Source: Candidatus Zixiibacteriota bacterium (GTDB lineage: Bacteria; Zixibacteria; MSB-5A5; GN15; FEB-12). Taken from it: a DNA stretch of 62,531 nucleotides. Below the pieces are notes generated by a model. That model did not search any database. It had not been told where the DNA came from and saw nothing but the letters and a program-made list of their open reading frames with translations. A program made the translations under genes and the position numbers. Where the stretch lies: assembly GCA_020351995.1 (NCBI GenBank), contig CP070674.1, positions 2,018,052 through 2,080,582 on the forward strand, given 5' to 3'. Positions 17,021-26,320 of the stretch are shown here, piece by piece. Within the stretch, counting starts at the first letter, position 1; each line of letters begins with the position of its first letter.

Positions 17021-18559
17021 ATGGACTTTACGCTGCCGCAATACGACCCCTTTAGAATGCTTCCTGAGATATTCATGCTTCTCTGGGCGCTCTGGGTGTT
17101 TACCTATGATCTTATTACGAAACGCCAGAAAGAAGCGGCGGTGGGCTACATGGCCCTGATCGGACCGGCCGTACCGCTTCTGTTCATCGTTTTCTATCTA
17201 ACGGGTCTTTTGCCCGAAAGCTGGAGATACGGCGGCAGCGGTTTCGGGGCCATGTTCTTTAATGACACCACGGCCATGTTCTTCAAGATTGTCTTCCTCG
17301 GGGCCGCCATAATGGCCATCGGCAGTTCCTTCGGCATCACCAAACAGAAGATCGTCAATCACCGCGGAGAGTTCTACGGTCTTTTGCTCTTCTCTACTCT
17401 CGGCATGATGTTCCTGGCCTCCTCCAATGAGCTTTTGACCCTCTATATTGGGTTGGAGCTGACAACTATACCGCTCTTTGTGCTGGCCGCGTTTTTCAAG
17501 GATGACAAGCTCTCGGTGGAAGCCGGCGTAAAGTACTTCGTCATAGGCGCTTTCTCATCGGCTCTACTGCTATACGGAATGTCATTTCTTTACGGCCTCT
17601 CTGGCACCACAGGTCTGGTGCAGATGAAGATGAACATGGCGGTGGTCTTTCTTTCTTACCGGGATATCGGCGTAATCTTGCTCGGCGGTATAGTCTTGCT
17701 GGTAGCCGGTGTCGGCTTCAAACTGGCCCTGCCCCCGTTCCATCAATGGGCGCCGGATGTGTATGAGGGCTCCCCCACGCCAATCGCCGCCTTCCTGTCA
17801 GTCGGGTCAAAAGCCGCCGGCTTGGTGGCCTTCGGCAAGATATTTGTGAATGGCCTGATGGCTTTCTTTGGCCCGGAGCAGGCACCAAACGACTGGGGAA
17901 TGCTGGTCGGGTTACTTGCTATCCTGGCCATGGTTATCGGCAACGTCGTGGCTATCCGCCAGACCAATATAAAGAGAATGCTGGCTTATTCGTCCATTGC
18001 TCAGGCCGGGTATATCATGATCGGTATGGTCGTCCTTAACGAGCATGGTATGGCCTCGGTGGCCTACTATATTTTTGCCTATATGTTCGCCAATATGGGA
18101 GCTTTCGCGGCGGTGGCGATATTTGAAGACCAGACCGGCTCCTGTCAAATTGAGGATTATAAGGGGCTGGCTAAAACCTCGCCGGTGTTCGCCGTGTCGT
18201 TGTCTTTGTTCCTGCTCTCGCTGGTGGGAATTCCACCGCTGGCAGGATTCCTGGCCAAGTACAAGGTCTTCGCCGCTGCCATCAGTATGGCTACCGTCGA
18301 CCCGTCAGCGAGCTGGCTGTACTGGCTGGTTGGTGTAGGCGTTCTGACAGCTGTCTTCTCACTGTTCTACTATGCCAACGTGATGAGGCTGATGTTTTTC
18401 TCGAACGAGGAACCCCGGCACAAGATTACCTACTCGGTCCCGGCCCTGTGCGTGCTTCTTTTGGGGTTAGCGGGCATAGTTGTTTTCGGTATCTATGCCG
18501 AACCGATTCTCAAACTGGTCAGAACCATTCCGGCTGATTTCGGCCTGTATATCCCGTAA
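17021..18559 (+). CDS. nuoN: NADH-quinone oxidoreductase subunit N, proton-pumping
   Basis: 512 residues, about 14 membrane helices. LYIGLELTTIPLFVLAAF, KLALPPFHQWAPDVYEGSPTP and KRMLAYSSIAQAGYIMIG are typical NuoN segments. It is the last subunit gene of the operon; nuoE, nuoF and nuoG are absent between nuoD and nuoH and at both ends. No terminator was found between it and the next promoter at 18577. Confidence 0.95.
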   Translation: MDFTLPQYDPFRMLPEIFMLLWALWVFTYDLITKRQKEAAVGYMALIGPAVPLLFIVFYLTGLLPESWRYGGSGFGAMFFNDTTAMFFKIVFLGAAIMAIGSSFGITKQKIVNHRGEFYGLLLFSTLGMMFLASSNELLTLYIGLELTTIPLFVLAAFFKDDKLSVEAGVKYFVIGAFSSALLLYGMSFLYGLSGTTGLVQMKMNMAVVFLSYRDIGVILLGGIVLLVAGVGFKLALPPFHQWAPDVYEGSPTPIAAFLSVGSKAAGLVAFGKIFVNGLMAFFGPEQAPNDWGMLVGLLAILAMVIGNVVAIRQTNIKRMLAYSSIAQAGYIMIGMVVLNEHGMASVAYYIFAYMFANMGAFAAVAIFEDQTGSCQIEDYKGLAKTSPVFAVSLSLFLLSLVGIPPLAGFLAKYKVFAAAISMATVDPSASWLYWLVGVGVLTAVFSLFYYANVMRLMFFSNEEPRHKITYSVPALCVLLLGLAGIVVFGIYAEPILKLVRTIPADFGLYIP

Positions 18560-18576
18560 CTTAGTTGCCAAAAATA

Positions 18577-18605
18577 TTGACATTGACTTGGTGGGCGGAT
18601 ATAAT
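18577..18605 (+). promoter_or_regulatory. Perfect consensus sigma-70 promoter
   Basis: TTGACA (18577-18582), a 17-base spacer and TATAAT (18600-18605) match consensus at all twelve positions. The start site would fall near 18612, about 29 bases before the DUF502 gene. A second TTGACT directly abuts the -35. Confidence 0.8.
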
Positions 18606-18640
18606 CCACTTGCGTCCCTTTGTTTTCGGGTGGTGAGAAT

Positions 18641-19303
18641 ATGTCCGTGATAAATGAAATCTTTGGGGCTGTCAGGCGGTACTTTGTATCAGGGGTGCTG
18701 GTTGTCGTACCCCTTATCCTCACCTATATTGTTCTGAAGTTCCTCTTTGAGAGCATTGACAGCATTCTGCGCCCGCTTCTCGAGCGGGTGCTGGGTTATT
18801 ACGTCATCGGTCTGGGTGTATTTACCACGATCCTGTTGATAGTCCTTGCCGGCATCATTACCCGAAATTTCGTCGGGGCCAAACTCTACAAGTTGGGTGA
18901 TCGCATAATGGTCAGGATGCCGATTATCCGCCCCATTTACACCGCCGCCAAACAGCTTCTGGAAGCTGTCACCATGCCCTCGATGCAGGCCTTCAAAGAG
19001 GTTGCCATAGTCGAGTATCCCCGGCGGGGCGCCTACGCCCTCGGCTTTGTGTCCAACCGGCTTAACTTCACCATCGACGGCAGCCTGAAAAAATATACCT
19101 CGGTCTTCGTGCCCTCAACGCCGACACCTATCTCCGGCATGGTGATCATGCTCCCCGACGATCAGGTCATCCCCATAGAAATGACGGTTGAGGAGGGCGT
19201 GAAATTCCTGGTGTCCGGCGGCGTGGCGTCGCCCGAGTTGATACAGAGAAAAAACTACCCGGCAGTGGATAACGATAAAGAGGTTGGAAGTGAAGCTCGC
19301 TAA
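18641..19303 (+). CDS. DUF502 family inner-membrane protein
   Basis: 220 residues from ATG 18641 with GGTGAG close upstream. The N-terminal RRYFVSGVLVVVPLILTYIV and a second hydrophobic helix (about residues 60-85) match DUF502, followed by a soluble domain with RMPIIRPIYTAAKQLLEAV and VEYPRRGAYALGFVS. The family's biochemical role is not established. It is first in an operon with an EIIA-CBS fusion, whose start lies inside its last codons, and an ion exchanger, suggesting a membrane-transport or envelope context. Confidence 0.88.
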   Translation: MSVINEIFGAVRRYFVSGVLVVVPLILTYIVLKFLFESIDSILRPLLERVLGYYVIGLGVFTTILLIVLAGIITRNFVGAKLYKLGDRIMVRMPIIRPIYTAAKQLLEAVTMPSMQAFKEVAIVEYPRRGAYALGFVSNRLNFTIDGSLKKYTSVFVPSTPTPISGMVIMLPDDQVIPIEMTVEEGVKFLVSGGVASPELIQRKNYPAVDNDKEVGSEAR

Positions 19304-20198
19304 TTTATTGATGGAGCGCCGCATTAACATTGATTTGAAGGCCCGCACCAAAGACGAAGCCGTCTACGAGCTGCTCGATATGATACAGGCCGAGGGAGTC
19401 AGGCTTGACTATGAACAGGTTATGGCTTCCATTCGCGAGCGCGAGGATATAGAAAATACTTCTTACGGCCGCGGATTTGCCTTTCCTCACGCTCGAACTG
19501 ATGCCGTCAAGGAACTCTATATTCTAATTGGTATTTCCAAACAAGGTCTGGAGGAAAAAACACCCGATGGTATTCCCCTACACGTGGTTTGTCTGCTCTT
19601 GACTCCGGCAACGATCGCCAAGCTGTATCTTCAGACCCTCTCGGGACTGGCCGCGTTTGGCCGGATGCCGGGGAATCTGGAGAAGTTGCTGAGCATCACC
19701 CATAAGAGCGAGCTGGTCAAACTGATTGCAGACGCCCATATCACGGTCGACAAAGATCTTATGGTAAAGGATGTCATGCGTCATAGTGTCGCCACCGTGA
19801 CACCGGACCACACCCTCAAGGATGTCGCTAACCTCATGTTTCGTGACCGTCTATCCGCACTGGCTGTGGTTGACCACGATAACAAGCTGGTGGGTGTGAT
19901 TGCCGATCGCGACCTCATCAAAGCCGCCTTGCCGGACTATAAATCGCTTATCTCCAATCTCAATTACTCGATGGAAGTCGAGCCGTTCGAGGAATTGCTT
20001 AAGCAGGAAGACAAGATCAAGGTCTCACAACTGTTCCGGACCGATTACGAGGTTACCACGCCGGAAACCAGGATTGTTGAAGTGGCGGCTATGATGATTT
20101 TCAAGGATATTAGAAGAGTTTTCGTCACCACAACGGAGAATTATCTTGTCGGCGTGCTGCTCAGGAAAGACATTGTCAATATGATCATTCGTGGGTAG
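19290..20198 (+). CDS. PTS EIIA-type domain fused to two CBS domains, probable regulator
   Basis: 302 residues from GTG 19290 (AGAGG six bases upstream; a TTG two codons earlier is possible). Residues 1-150 match the fructose/nitrogen-type EIIA fold, with the phospho-acceptor His67 in FPHAR. Residues from about 158-210 and 245-300 are two CBS motifs (VKDVMRHSVATVTPDHTLKD; KVSQLFRTDYEVTTPETRI), which usually bind adenine nucleotides. EIIA domains of this class can regulate transporters by protein contact. Translational overlap with DUF502 and adjacency to a cation exchanger suggest it controls ion transport in response to energy charge. No other PTS protein is in the window. Confidence 0.85.
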   Translation: MKLANLLMERRINIDLKARTKDEAVYELLDMIQAEGVRLDYEQVMASIREREDIENTSYGRGFAFPHARTDAVKELYILIGISKQGLEEKTPDGIPLHVVCLLLTPATIAKLYLQTLSGLAAFGRMPGNLEKLLSITHKSELVKLIADAHITVDKDLMVKDVMRHSVATVTPDHTLKDVANLMFRDRLSALAVVDHDNKLVGVIADRDLIKAALPDYKSLISNLNYSMEVEPFEELLKQEDKIKVSQLFRTDYEVTTPETRIVEVAAMMIFKDIRRVFVTTTENYLVGVLLRKDIVNMIIRG

Positions 20199-20223
20199 GG
20201 AACTGTCGCCCTTTACGACAAGG

Positions 20224-21435
20224 ATGTTTCAACTAATGACCACCAACCACCAGAAGTACGAAGTTGATCCCTATCATTATGTAATACTCGTCCTGATGTT
20301 TGTGGCCGCCGTTCCAGGCGCCCTCTGCGGTTTGTGGGGAGTGCATTTGCAGCCGCTGGTGGGCGCTCTGGTGTTCGGGATTGCTATATTTGCCGGGGCC
20401 TTTATTCTCTCGTGGGCGGCCGAGGCGGTCCAGGTAGATATTTCCGAATCGCTGGCCGTCGCCATTCTGGCCCTGCTGGCGGTACTGCCCGAATACGCCG
20501 TCGATTTCGTTTTTACCTGGAAAAGCGCGCACGATCCCTCGCAAGCCCATTATGCTATCGCTAACATGACTGGTGCTAACCGTTTGCTGGTCGGTCTGGG
20601 CTGGCCGCTGATTCTTATCCTTTACATACTGGTCAAGAAAAGAAAAGAGATTGTACTGGAGGAGACCCAGCGCGTAGAGATTTTCTACCTGGCCATGGCT
20701 ACCATCTACTCGTTCACTATTCCGCTCAAGGGCCAGTTGAATCTGATCGATACCATTATTTTGGTGACTCTGTTTGGTATGTACACCCGCCGGGCAGCCA
20801 AACTGCCGACCGAAGAGCCGGAGCTGGTCGGGCCGGCAAAAATCGTCGCTAATTGTAATACCGCGCCCCGAAGGGTATTTACCATAATTCTGTTTCTGTT
20901 TTCCGGTACCGTCATATTTTTTGTCGCCGAGCCCTTTGCTGAGTCGCTGGTGGCATCGGGGGCTCACATTGGCATCGATGAATTTCTGCTTGTGCAGTGG
21001 CTGGCGCCGATTGCCTCCGAGTCGCCGGAATTCATCATCGCCGCCACCTGGACAATACGCGGAGCGGCCGGGTCCGCTTTGAAGGCTCTCATATCATCGA
21101 AAGTCAATCAATGGACTTTGCTGGTGGGAACGATCCCTCTCGTCTACGCCATTTCGGGTGGTTTCATAAAGCCGTTTGTGCTCGACGATCTCCAGCAGCA
21201 TGAATTGATTCTCACTGCCGCCCAATCACTTTTCGCGGTCGGTGTGCTGGTGAATCTAAAATTCAGACGTGGGGAAAGCCTGCTGCTGCTGGCACTGTTT
21301 CTGGCACAGCTCATTGTGGCCGAGATCCGTCTCGAGGTAACCGTTATCTACTTGGTGCTGGCTGTGATTGTCCACATCCTGCATCGCAAAGATTTAATCC
21401 CGGCCCTCAAGACAGGGCTGAATATAAAAAAATAG
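20224..21435 (+). CDS. Na+/Ca2+ exchanger-like cation antiporter
   Basis: About 403 residues with ten or eleven membrane helices. The two alpha-repeat motifs are VAILALLAVLPEYAVDFVF and APIASESPEFIIAA; the second half also carries SSKVNQWTLLVGTIPLVYA. These are the ion-binding regions of the calcium/cation antiporter superfamily. ATG 20224 is preferred, but GTG 20191 (overlapping the EIIA-CBS stop) and ATG 20236 are possible since none has a clear ribosome binding site. Likely a cytoplasmic-membrane exchanger of Ca2+ or a related cation for Na+ or H+; the exact ion cannot be read from sequence. Confidence 0.82.
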   Translation: MFQLMTTNHQKYEVDPYHYVILVLMFVAAVPGALCGLWGVHLQPLVGALVFGIAIFAGAFILSWAAEAVQVDISESLAVAILALLAVLPEYAVDFVFTWKSAHDPSQAHYAIANMTGANRLLVGLGWPLILILYILVKKRKEIVLEETQRVEIFYLAMATIYSFTIPLKGQLNLIDTIILVTLFGMYTRRAAKLPTEEPELVGPAKIVANCNTAPRRVFTIILFLFSGTVIFFVAEPFAESLVASGAHIGIDEFLLVQWLAPIASESPEFIIAATWTIRGAAGSALKALISSKVNQWTLLVGTIPLVYAISGGFIKPFVLDDLQQHELILTAAQSLFAVGVLVNLKFRRGESLLLLALFLAQLIVAEIRLEVTVIYLVLAVIVHILHRKDLIPALKTGLNIKK

Positions 21436-21455
21436 GCCCCCGTTAATCGAGGGCC
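21424..21455 (-). terminator. Rho-independent terminator after the PhoU-like gene
   Basis: Read on the minus strand, an eight-pair stem (arms 21448-21455 and 21435-21442, one G-T pair, five-base loop) is followed by TATTTTTTT. It overlaps the stop of the plus-strand exchanger gene, so the two transcripts converge here. Confidence 0.75.
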
Positions 21456-21475
21456 CGCATAAGAAATCGCAAAAC

Positions 21476-22156
21476 TTACTTCTTGTTCTGTTTCTTCTCC
21501 CTGAACCCGATTCTTGGAAACGGATTTACGATCGAGCTGGCAATGTTGGTCAGGTGAGCGTTGATACGCTTCAGGTGACGGGCGTACATGGCCAGGCAGA
21601 CAGCGTCGGCCTTCGACAATTGCGGATCTTTTTCAAGTACGGTGTCCTCAACGATCATCTCGGCTCTCTTTCCGGTTTCGTCTTCCTTGCGAAGGATTCC
21701 CCGGGCGGAATTCTTGTCCTGGGTCTTGAGCACATTTATAATCTGGGAGAAGTGCTCGTCGATTGTCTTCTCGATTTCCTGCAGCGTATCCTCATGCATG
21801 CCTCCCTGGAGCCGGCGTTCGTGAAGGTTGGCCAGACCCGCGATATTCTTGGTATAATCGCCGATGCGCTCGACATCGATGACGATTGATACCAGAACCA
21901 GCCCGGGCACGAGATTCTGCGTCCCGGCGATGGTCAGGTGGGTCAGAACGTTGCGCCGCACTTCCCGCTCGTATTTGTTAATCTTGCGGTCCATCTTTTT
22001 GATATCGAGCGGAAGCATGGCGTCGTCGGCGCAGCGCAGGACTTTGCAGGAAGCGTCGTACATCTGCCGGTCATAGTCGAGCATGGTCAGGGTAGTCTTG
22101 AACGCGGTATCGAGCAGGTTTTCCGACGCGAACAGTTCTTTGAATTTATGGAACAT
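21476..22156 (-). CDS. PhoU-like protein
   Basis: 226 residues from ATG 22154-22156, which has GAGAGGTG seven bases upstream; a start five codons earlier is less likely. It is an all-helical PhoU-type protein with the metal-binding-like segment VIDVERIGDYTKNIAGLANL and the late CLAMYARHLKRINAHLTNIA. PhoU domains modulate phosphate uptake and signalling. It begins 14 bases after the stop of the Na+/phosphate cotransporter gene, so the pair is one operon. Confidence 0.88.
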   Translation of the reverse strand: MFHKFKELFASENLLDTAFKTTLTMLDYDRQMYDASCKVLRCADDAMLPLDIKKMDRKINKYEREVRRNVLTHLTIAGTQNLVPGLVLVSIVIDVERIGDYTKNIAGLANLHERRLQGGMHEDTLQEIEKTIDEHFSQIINVLKTQDKNSARGILRKEDETGKRAEMIVEDTVLEKDPQLSKADAVCLAMYARHLKRINAHLTNIASSIVNPFPRIGFREKKQNKK

Positions 22157-22170
22157 ATTTACACCTCTCA

Positions 22171-23295
22171 TTAATTATACAGATAAATTATCAGAGCCGG
22201 TAATATAAAAAACGCAGCAAGAATATACAGGATGGGATACAGCCTGGATATCGTGGCAATTTTTGCCAGAGTCTCGGACATCCATATCGGAATTCGCTTC
22301 AGGGGCCAGAATATCGCTATACCGAAAACATTGAACAGCAGGTGCCCGAAGGCCACCGCGACCGCCTCGTGGGAGCCGGTAACAAATGAGGCCAGAAAGG
22401 CGGTAATGGTCGTGCCGACATTGGCCCCGAGAAGATAGGGATAAATCTGCTGGATAGAGATGACCCCGGCTCCGATGAGGGGAACGACCATCGAGGTTGT
22501 TATCGAGGAGGACTGCACCATCGCGGTGAGAAAGACTCCTAAGAGAAGGCTTAAAATAGGTGTGCGGAATATATAGCGCTGGAAGAATTTTTCAACCCGC
22601 GCTAACACCATCGATTTCAGAACCTTTACTATATAACGCAAAGCTACAAAGAGAAAGATGATTGAAATGGCTATTGTGATCCACCCGGAATCGCCCGTTA
22701 GCGCGACAATCTGACTGGCAACCGGCTTTGTCATGGCCTTCAGGGGCGAACTGAACTCAAGACCACCGAACCCGGCGAAAACGCTCTCCAGAACCCGCGC
22801 GCTTTTTCCTATAATGTTGAAATTCACCTGCAGCGGTAGCAAGACGATTACACCACAGACATTAAAGAAATCGTGGCACATCGCACCTGCAAACGCTCTT
22901 CTGAACTCTTCCCCGCGCGAGATATGACCCAGCGAAACGATAGTGTTGGTGACAGAAGTCCCGATATTTGCTCCCATGACCATGGCTATCGAAGACTCGA
23001 ATGAGATGGAACCGGCGGCTACTAATCCGACAATAAGCGTAGTTGTTGTGGAAGATGACTGAATAACCGCGGTGGCCAGCACGCCTATCATCAGTCCCAC
23101 AATCGGATTCGATGTCGCCTGGAATATTCTTTCAGCTAACCCTTTTCCGAAAAGATTGAACGCATCCCCCAGGAGAGTTATCGAGAGGATAAAGAGATAG
23201 ACCAGGGCAAAAAGTGCGAGCAGCCTTAGAATTATCTTCCCGCGGCTGGCGGTTGCGGTACTGAACGTCTTGACTTCGTCGGCTTGATCAGCCAT
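22171..23295 (-). CDS. Na+/phosphate cotransporter family protein (NptA/NPT2-like)
   Basis: 374 residues from ATG 23293-23295; the longer frame starts upstream of the probable transcription start, so it is unlikely. Two inverted membrane repeats each carry the family QSSS motif (ATAVIQSSSTTTTLIVGLV and TAMVQSSSITTSMVVPLI) and GANIGTSVTN / GANVGTTITA. These motifs form the Na+- and phosphate-binding sites. It is followed by phoU, the usual partner, though many relatives have PhoU fused at the C-terminus. Confidence 0.9.
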   Translation of the reverse strand: MADQADEVKTFSTATASRGKIILRLLALFALVYLFILSITLLGDAFNLFGKGLAERIFQATSNPIVGLMIGVLATAVIQSSSTTTTLIVGLVAAGSISFESSIAMVMGANIGTSVTNTIVSLGHISRGEEFRRAFAGAMCHDFFNVCGVIVLLPLQVNFNIIGKSARVLESVFAGFGGLEFSSPLKAMTKPVASQIVALTGDSGWITIAISIIFLFVALRYIVKVLKSMVLARVEKFFQRYIFRTPILSLLLGVFLTAMVQSSSITTSMVVPLIGAGVISIQQIYPYLLGANVGTTITAFLASFVTGSHEAVAVAFGHLLFNVFGIAIFWPLKRIPIWMSETLAKIATISRLYPILYILAAFFILPALIIYLYN

Positions 23296-23338
23296 AAGGA
23301 CAGCAGGCCCGTATTCTTCCCTGGTAATAATTGCGGAG

Positions 23339-23367
23339 AATATATGTAAGTGCCGACAGGGCGTCAA
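23339..23367 (-). promoter_or_regulatory. Sigma-70-like promoter of the Na+/Pi cotransporter-phoU operon
   Basis: On the minus strand TTGACG (23362-23367) and TATATT (23339-23344) are 17 bases apart, ten of twelve consensus positions. The transcript would start near 23332, about 37 bases before the chosen ATG, which supports the shorter protein. Confidence 0.65.
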
Positions 23368-23422
23368 GGCAAGAAAGACGATTTCCAGCTAATTCTTGGC
23401 CTTCGGAAAGAGAAGTCGCCTT

Positions 23423-26167
23423 TTAAGGCTTTTTACCTGCTGTGGAGAGCACATAGGCATCGCTGCGGAAATACTTCTCGGCCGCCCGACGAACCGCTTC
23501 CCTGTCAGTTGCCTGAAGCGCTGCCAGGAAAGCCGAATCGTAATTAAGCCCGCGGCCAAGGTATTCATTCACGCCCAGATAATAGGCCTGGTTAACACTG
23601 GAGAGCCTCGCCCGCATACGACTTCCCAGAATCTGGTTCTTGGCGCTGGACACCTCTTCCGCTGTGGGGCCGTCGAATCTCAGTTTGTCGGTCTGCAGCA
23701 GCAGCCCGTCAAAAGCAGTCTGATAATTCTGCGAGGCTGTCGTGATACTGCTATAGAACCAGCCAAAATTCTTGTCCAGATTTGCGCCCGCCCCAACCGA
23801 ATAGGCCAGGCCCTGTTTCTCGCGCAAATTGAGATACAGGCGGTTGGACAAAATGGTCGCAGCCACACGGATAAGTACAGCGTCCTTACTGGCAACTCCG
23901 GGCAAATCGCACCCCAGATAGATACTTATTTGTTCCTTGTCAAGCTCGGTGTGGGCCACCCTGGTCTCAATGAGCCGCTCCGGGGACTGCGCCTCGTTGG
24001 ATTCAAACGGTGGATAACTGAGCCGGCCGAACCGTATATCAACCCAATCCTTGACGGTTGCCACCGGAAGGTTAGTGGTAATCGAAAGAATCATATTTCC
24101 CGGGGAATAAAACGAAGCATGATGAGCTTTCAAATCATCTACGGTAATCCCGCCCAGCGTGCGTGGCGAACCCATTATGGGATGCGCGTATTCCTTGCCC
24201 TCAAAGAGGGTGGCAAAGAATCCGTCCCGGGCAACTTTTGACGGTGAGCCGCTGCTACGCCCAAGCACACCCATCATCGAGCGCCGGACATTTTCGACCT
24301 CGATCGGGTCGAATGACGGATATAATATCATGTCGCTGAATAAGTGAAAACCTCGCTCGGCAAATTCATCGATAGTCTCGAATTTCATGAACGAGTACTG
24401 CCGCGTGGTGTAACGGTCATCATACGGGATCCAGGGATTGTCGCATAGAGTCACATTGGCGCCGATCTTGGCCAAATCGCGAGACAGCTCCGAAGCGTCG
24501 CGGGTGACAGTACCCTTATCGAGACACCGGTTCACGAAATCCGTGATGCCGATCTTATCGGTGGGCTCGTTGGCCGTGCGGTTCTTGCCGATAATGTTCA
24601 TCCCGAATACCCGCGTATCGGGATTGGATCTGATTATCACTGTCAGGCCGTTAGCGAGAACCTCCCGGTGATACTCAGCCGGATCGCTATACTCAAGACT
24701 GACGGAATCGGTAGAAGGAAAAGTGAGCGGATAACCGTTCTGTAAATCAAAGGCTGCGAATTGCACCGAATCGAAGTGGGCTACCACTTCCTCGGAAGGA
24801 AGCTCGTACGGCTGGTATGGTTCAGCCGCGCCGTCACCGACTGGCTTCACCACCGTAGCTACATAATTAGGCGATACCAGCCATTTCTCAGCGATCTGCT
24901 GGCAATTGGTCCATTGCACCTCAGCTAATTCATCGGGGTAAGCCAGCACTGATTCCCAGCCACTGATCATCATTCTCGGACCAATCATGAACGCCACAAA
25001 GTACAGCTTTTCGGAATTGTAGATGTCGCTTGTCTTGACCGAAGTCTTGATCCCCTCCAGGCTCTCGTTATCGGCAATGTGATTCGGCACAGCCTTGAGT
25101 TGTTCAAGAACCGTGGTCACAATCCCGTCGGCGTTGTCAGCGTTATCCGTAATCACCGACACTTCCATACGTGAGAACTCCGGCCGGGTAGCGAGCGTGA
25201 CATAGACCTCGGTGGCCAGCGGTTGCTCGCCGCCCTTGAGGGCTATCATCAGCGGCGAGATTTCATCCATGCTCAGATATTGCGCCAGCAGATCCATGGC
25301 CAGATGGTCGGGCTCACTGTGGTGCGGCGCGGCGATGGAGAAGTTAATATAGGTGGATTTGACGTTGGCCACAGTGTCATATACGTTCTGGCCGGTCAGG
25401 GCCGGCCGATCGGCCACGGGCGGTTCTTCGGGAATGTTCGCCGTCACGGTGTCAACGATCGAACCGAAAATGGACGCCATCGAGGCCTTCATCTGTTCAG
25501 TGTCGAAGTCACCGATTATCAGGGCAACCATATTCTCGGGCCGATAGTATCGTTTCCAGTAGTCAACAATGGCGGCGCGGGGAATATTCTCGATGAATCC
25601 CTTGTATCCCAGGACAGGGCGGTCATAATCGGTTCCGCTGTACGCCTTCTCCGTGAAGAAAGCATCTTTGGGCGCGGCGGGGGCATCAGCGTCACGATTT
25701 ATCTCTTCCGCAACCACTTTGCGCTCTTTGGAGAGCTCCTCTTCAGGGAAAACGGAATTGAAGAGCATATCGGCCAGAACGGTCAGTCCATAGTCATTGT
25801 ACTGCCGGGGGAGTAAGGTGAAGTAACAGGTCATTTCCTCACGGGTGAAAGCGTTAAGCATCCCGCCCAGGTCGCGAATGGAGGCGTCCAGCTCCTCGCG
25901 GGTCAGATGGGTGGTACCGTCGAAAAGCAGGTGCTCCAAAAAATGGGTAATGCCGTTTTCATACTTGGACTCATATTTGCTGCCTGACTTTACGAAGATC
26001 ATCGAGGCTATCATGGGAGAGCTGTGATTTTCCCGTAGGATAACCTCCATCCCGTTGTCCAGGCTGTATACGGTATCCTTGGCGGCCGCGCCGACAGCCG
26101 GAACGACGACCAAAATTGTGAGCAGCAGCGCCCGAAAATGTATTTTGCGTTTCTGACAGGTTGCCAT
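23423..26167 (-). CDS. Secreted M16 family zinc peptidase with two M16 halves
   Basis: 914 residues from ATG 26165-26167 (GGGAG six bases upstream); a longer frame would bury the signal peptide (FRALLLTILVVVPAVGAAA). The first half carries the inverted zinc motif H75-x2-E78-H79 and the distal Glu in KVVAEEINRDADAP. The second half repeats the fold but has no HxxEH, the usual active/inactive arrangement of processing peptidases such as pitrilysin and PqqL types. It probably degrades peptides in the periplasm or outside. A C-terminal Tyr-rich segment with NLREKQGLAYSVGAG carries the substrate-binding R/Y motif typical of the inactive half. Confidence 0.92.
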   Translation of the reverse strand: MATCQKRKIHFRALLLTILVVVPAVGAAAKDTVYSLDNGMEVILRENHSSPMIASMIFVKSGSKYESKYENGITHFLEHLLFDGTTHLTREELDASIRDLGGMLNAFTREEMTCYFTLLPRQYNDYGLTVLADMLFNSVFPEEELSKERKVVAEEINRDADAPAAPKDAFFTEKAYSGTDYDRPVLGYKGFIENIPRAAIVDYWKRYYRPENMVALIIGDFDTEQMKASMASIFGSIVDTVTANIPEEPPVADRPALTGQNVYDTVANVKSTYINFSIAAPHHSEPDHLAMDLLAQYLSMDEISPLMIALKGGEQPLATEVYVTLATRPEFSRMEVSVITDNADNADGIVTTVLEQLKAVPNHIADNESLEGIKTSVKTSDIYNSEKLYFVAFMIGPRMMISGWESVLAYPDELAEVQWTNCQQIAEKWLVSPNYVATVVKPVGDGAAEPYQPYELPSEEVVAHFDSVQFAAFDLQNGYPLTFPSTDSVSLEYSDPAEYHREVLANGLTVIIRSNPDTRVFGMNIIGKNRTANEPTDKIGITDFVNRCLDKGTVTRDASELSRDLAKIGANVTLCDNPWIPYDDRYTTRQYSFMKFETIDEFAERGFHLFSDMILYPSFDPIEVENVRRSMMGVLGRSSGSPSKVARDGFFATLFEGKEYAHPIMGSPRTLGGITVDDLKAHHASFYSPGNMILSITTNLPVATVKDWVDIRFGRLSYPPFESNEAQSPERLIETRVAHTELDKEQISIYLGCDLPGVASKDAVLIRVAATILSNRLYLNLREKQGLAYSVGAGANLDKNFGWFYSSITTASQNYQTAFDGLLLQTDKLRFDGPTAEEVSSAKNQILGSRMRARLSSVNQAYYLGVNEYLGRGLNYDSAFLAALQATDREAVRRAAEKYFRSDAYVLSTAGKKP

Positions 26168-26236
26168 GATATACTCCCGATTTAGTGCCGTTAGCGTCCC
26201 CGGGCTAGGGCTTATTTGTTTAATTGACAATAAGTT

Positions 26237-26265
26237 ATATTATGCGAAAGACGGGCTGTTGTCAA
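26237..26265 (-). promoter_or_regulatory. Possible promoter of the M16 peptidase gene
   Basis: On the minus strand a perfect TTGACA (26260-26265) is followed after 17 bases by TAATAT (26237-26242). The -35 is ideal, the -10 weaker. Leader length would be about 60 bases. Confidence 0.45.
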
Positions 26266-26282
26266 GGTTCGAAAGTTTTGAA

Positions 26283-26310
26283 TTGACATAATTGAAGCAT
26301 ATACTATATT
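26283..26310 (+). promoter_or_regulatory. Sigma-70-like promoter placed for a leaderless transcript
   Basis: TTGACA (26283-26288) and TATATT (26305-26310) with a 16-base spacer. Initiation about seven bases downstream would fall near 26317, only about four bases before the ATG at 26321, and no ribosome binding site is present there. Confidence 0.5.
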
Positions 26311-26320
26311 CGTCAAACTT

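Noticed and set aside
25223-25816. A 197-codon plus-strand frame opposite the M16 gene
   Set aside because: It is antisense to a conserved peptidase domain and lacks a start signal.
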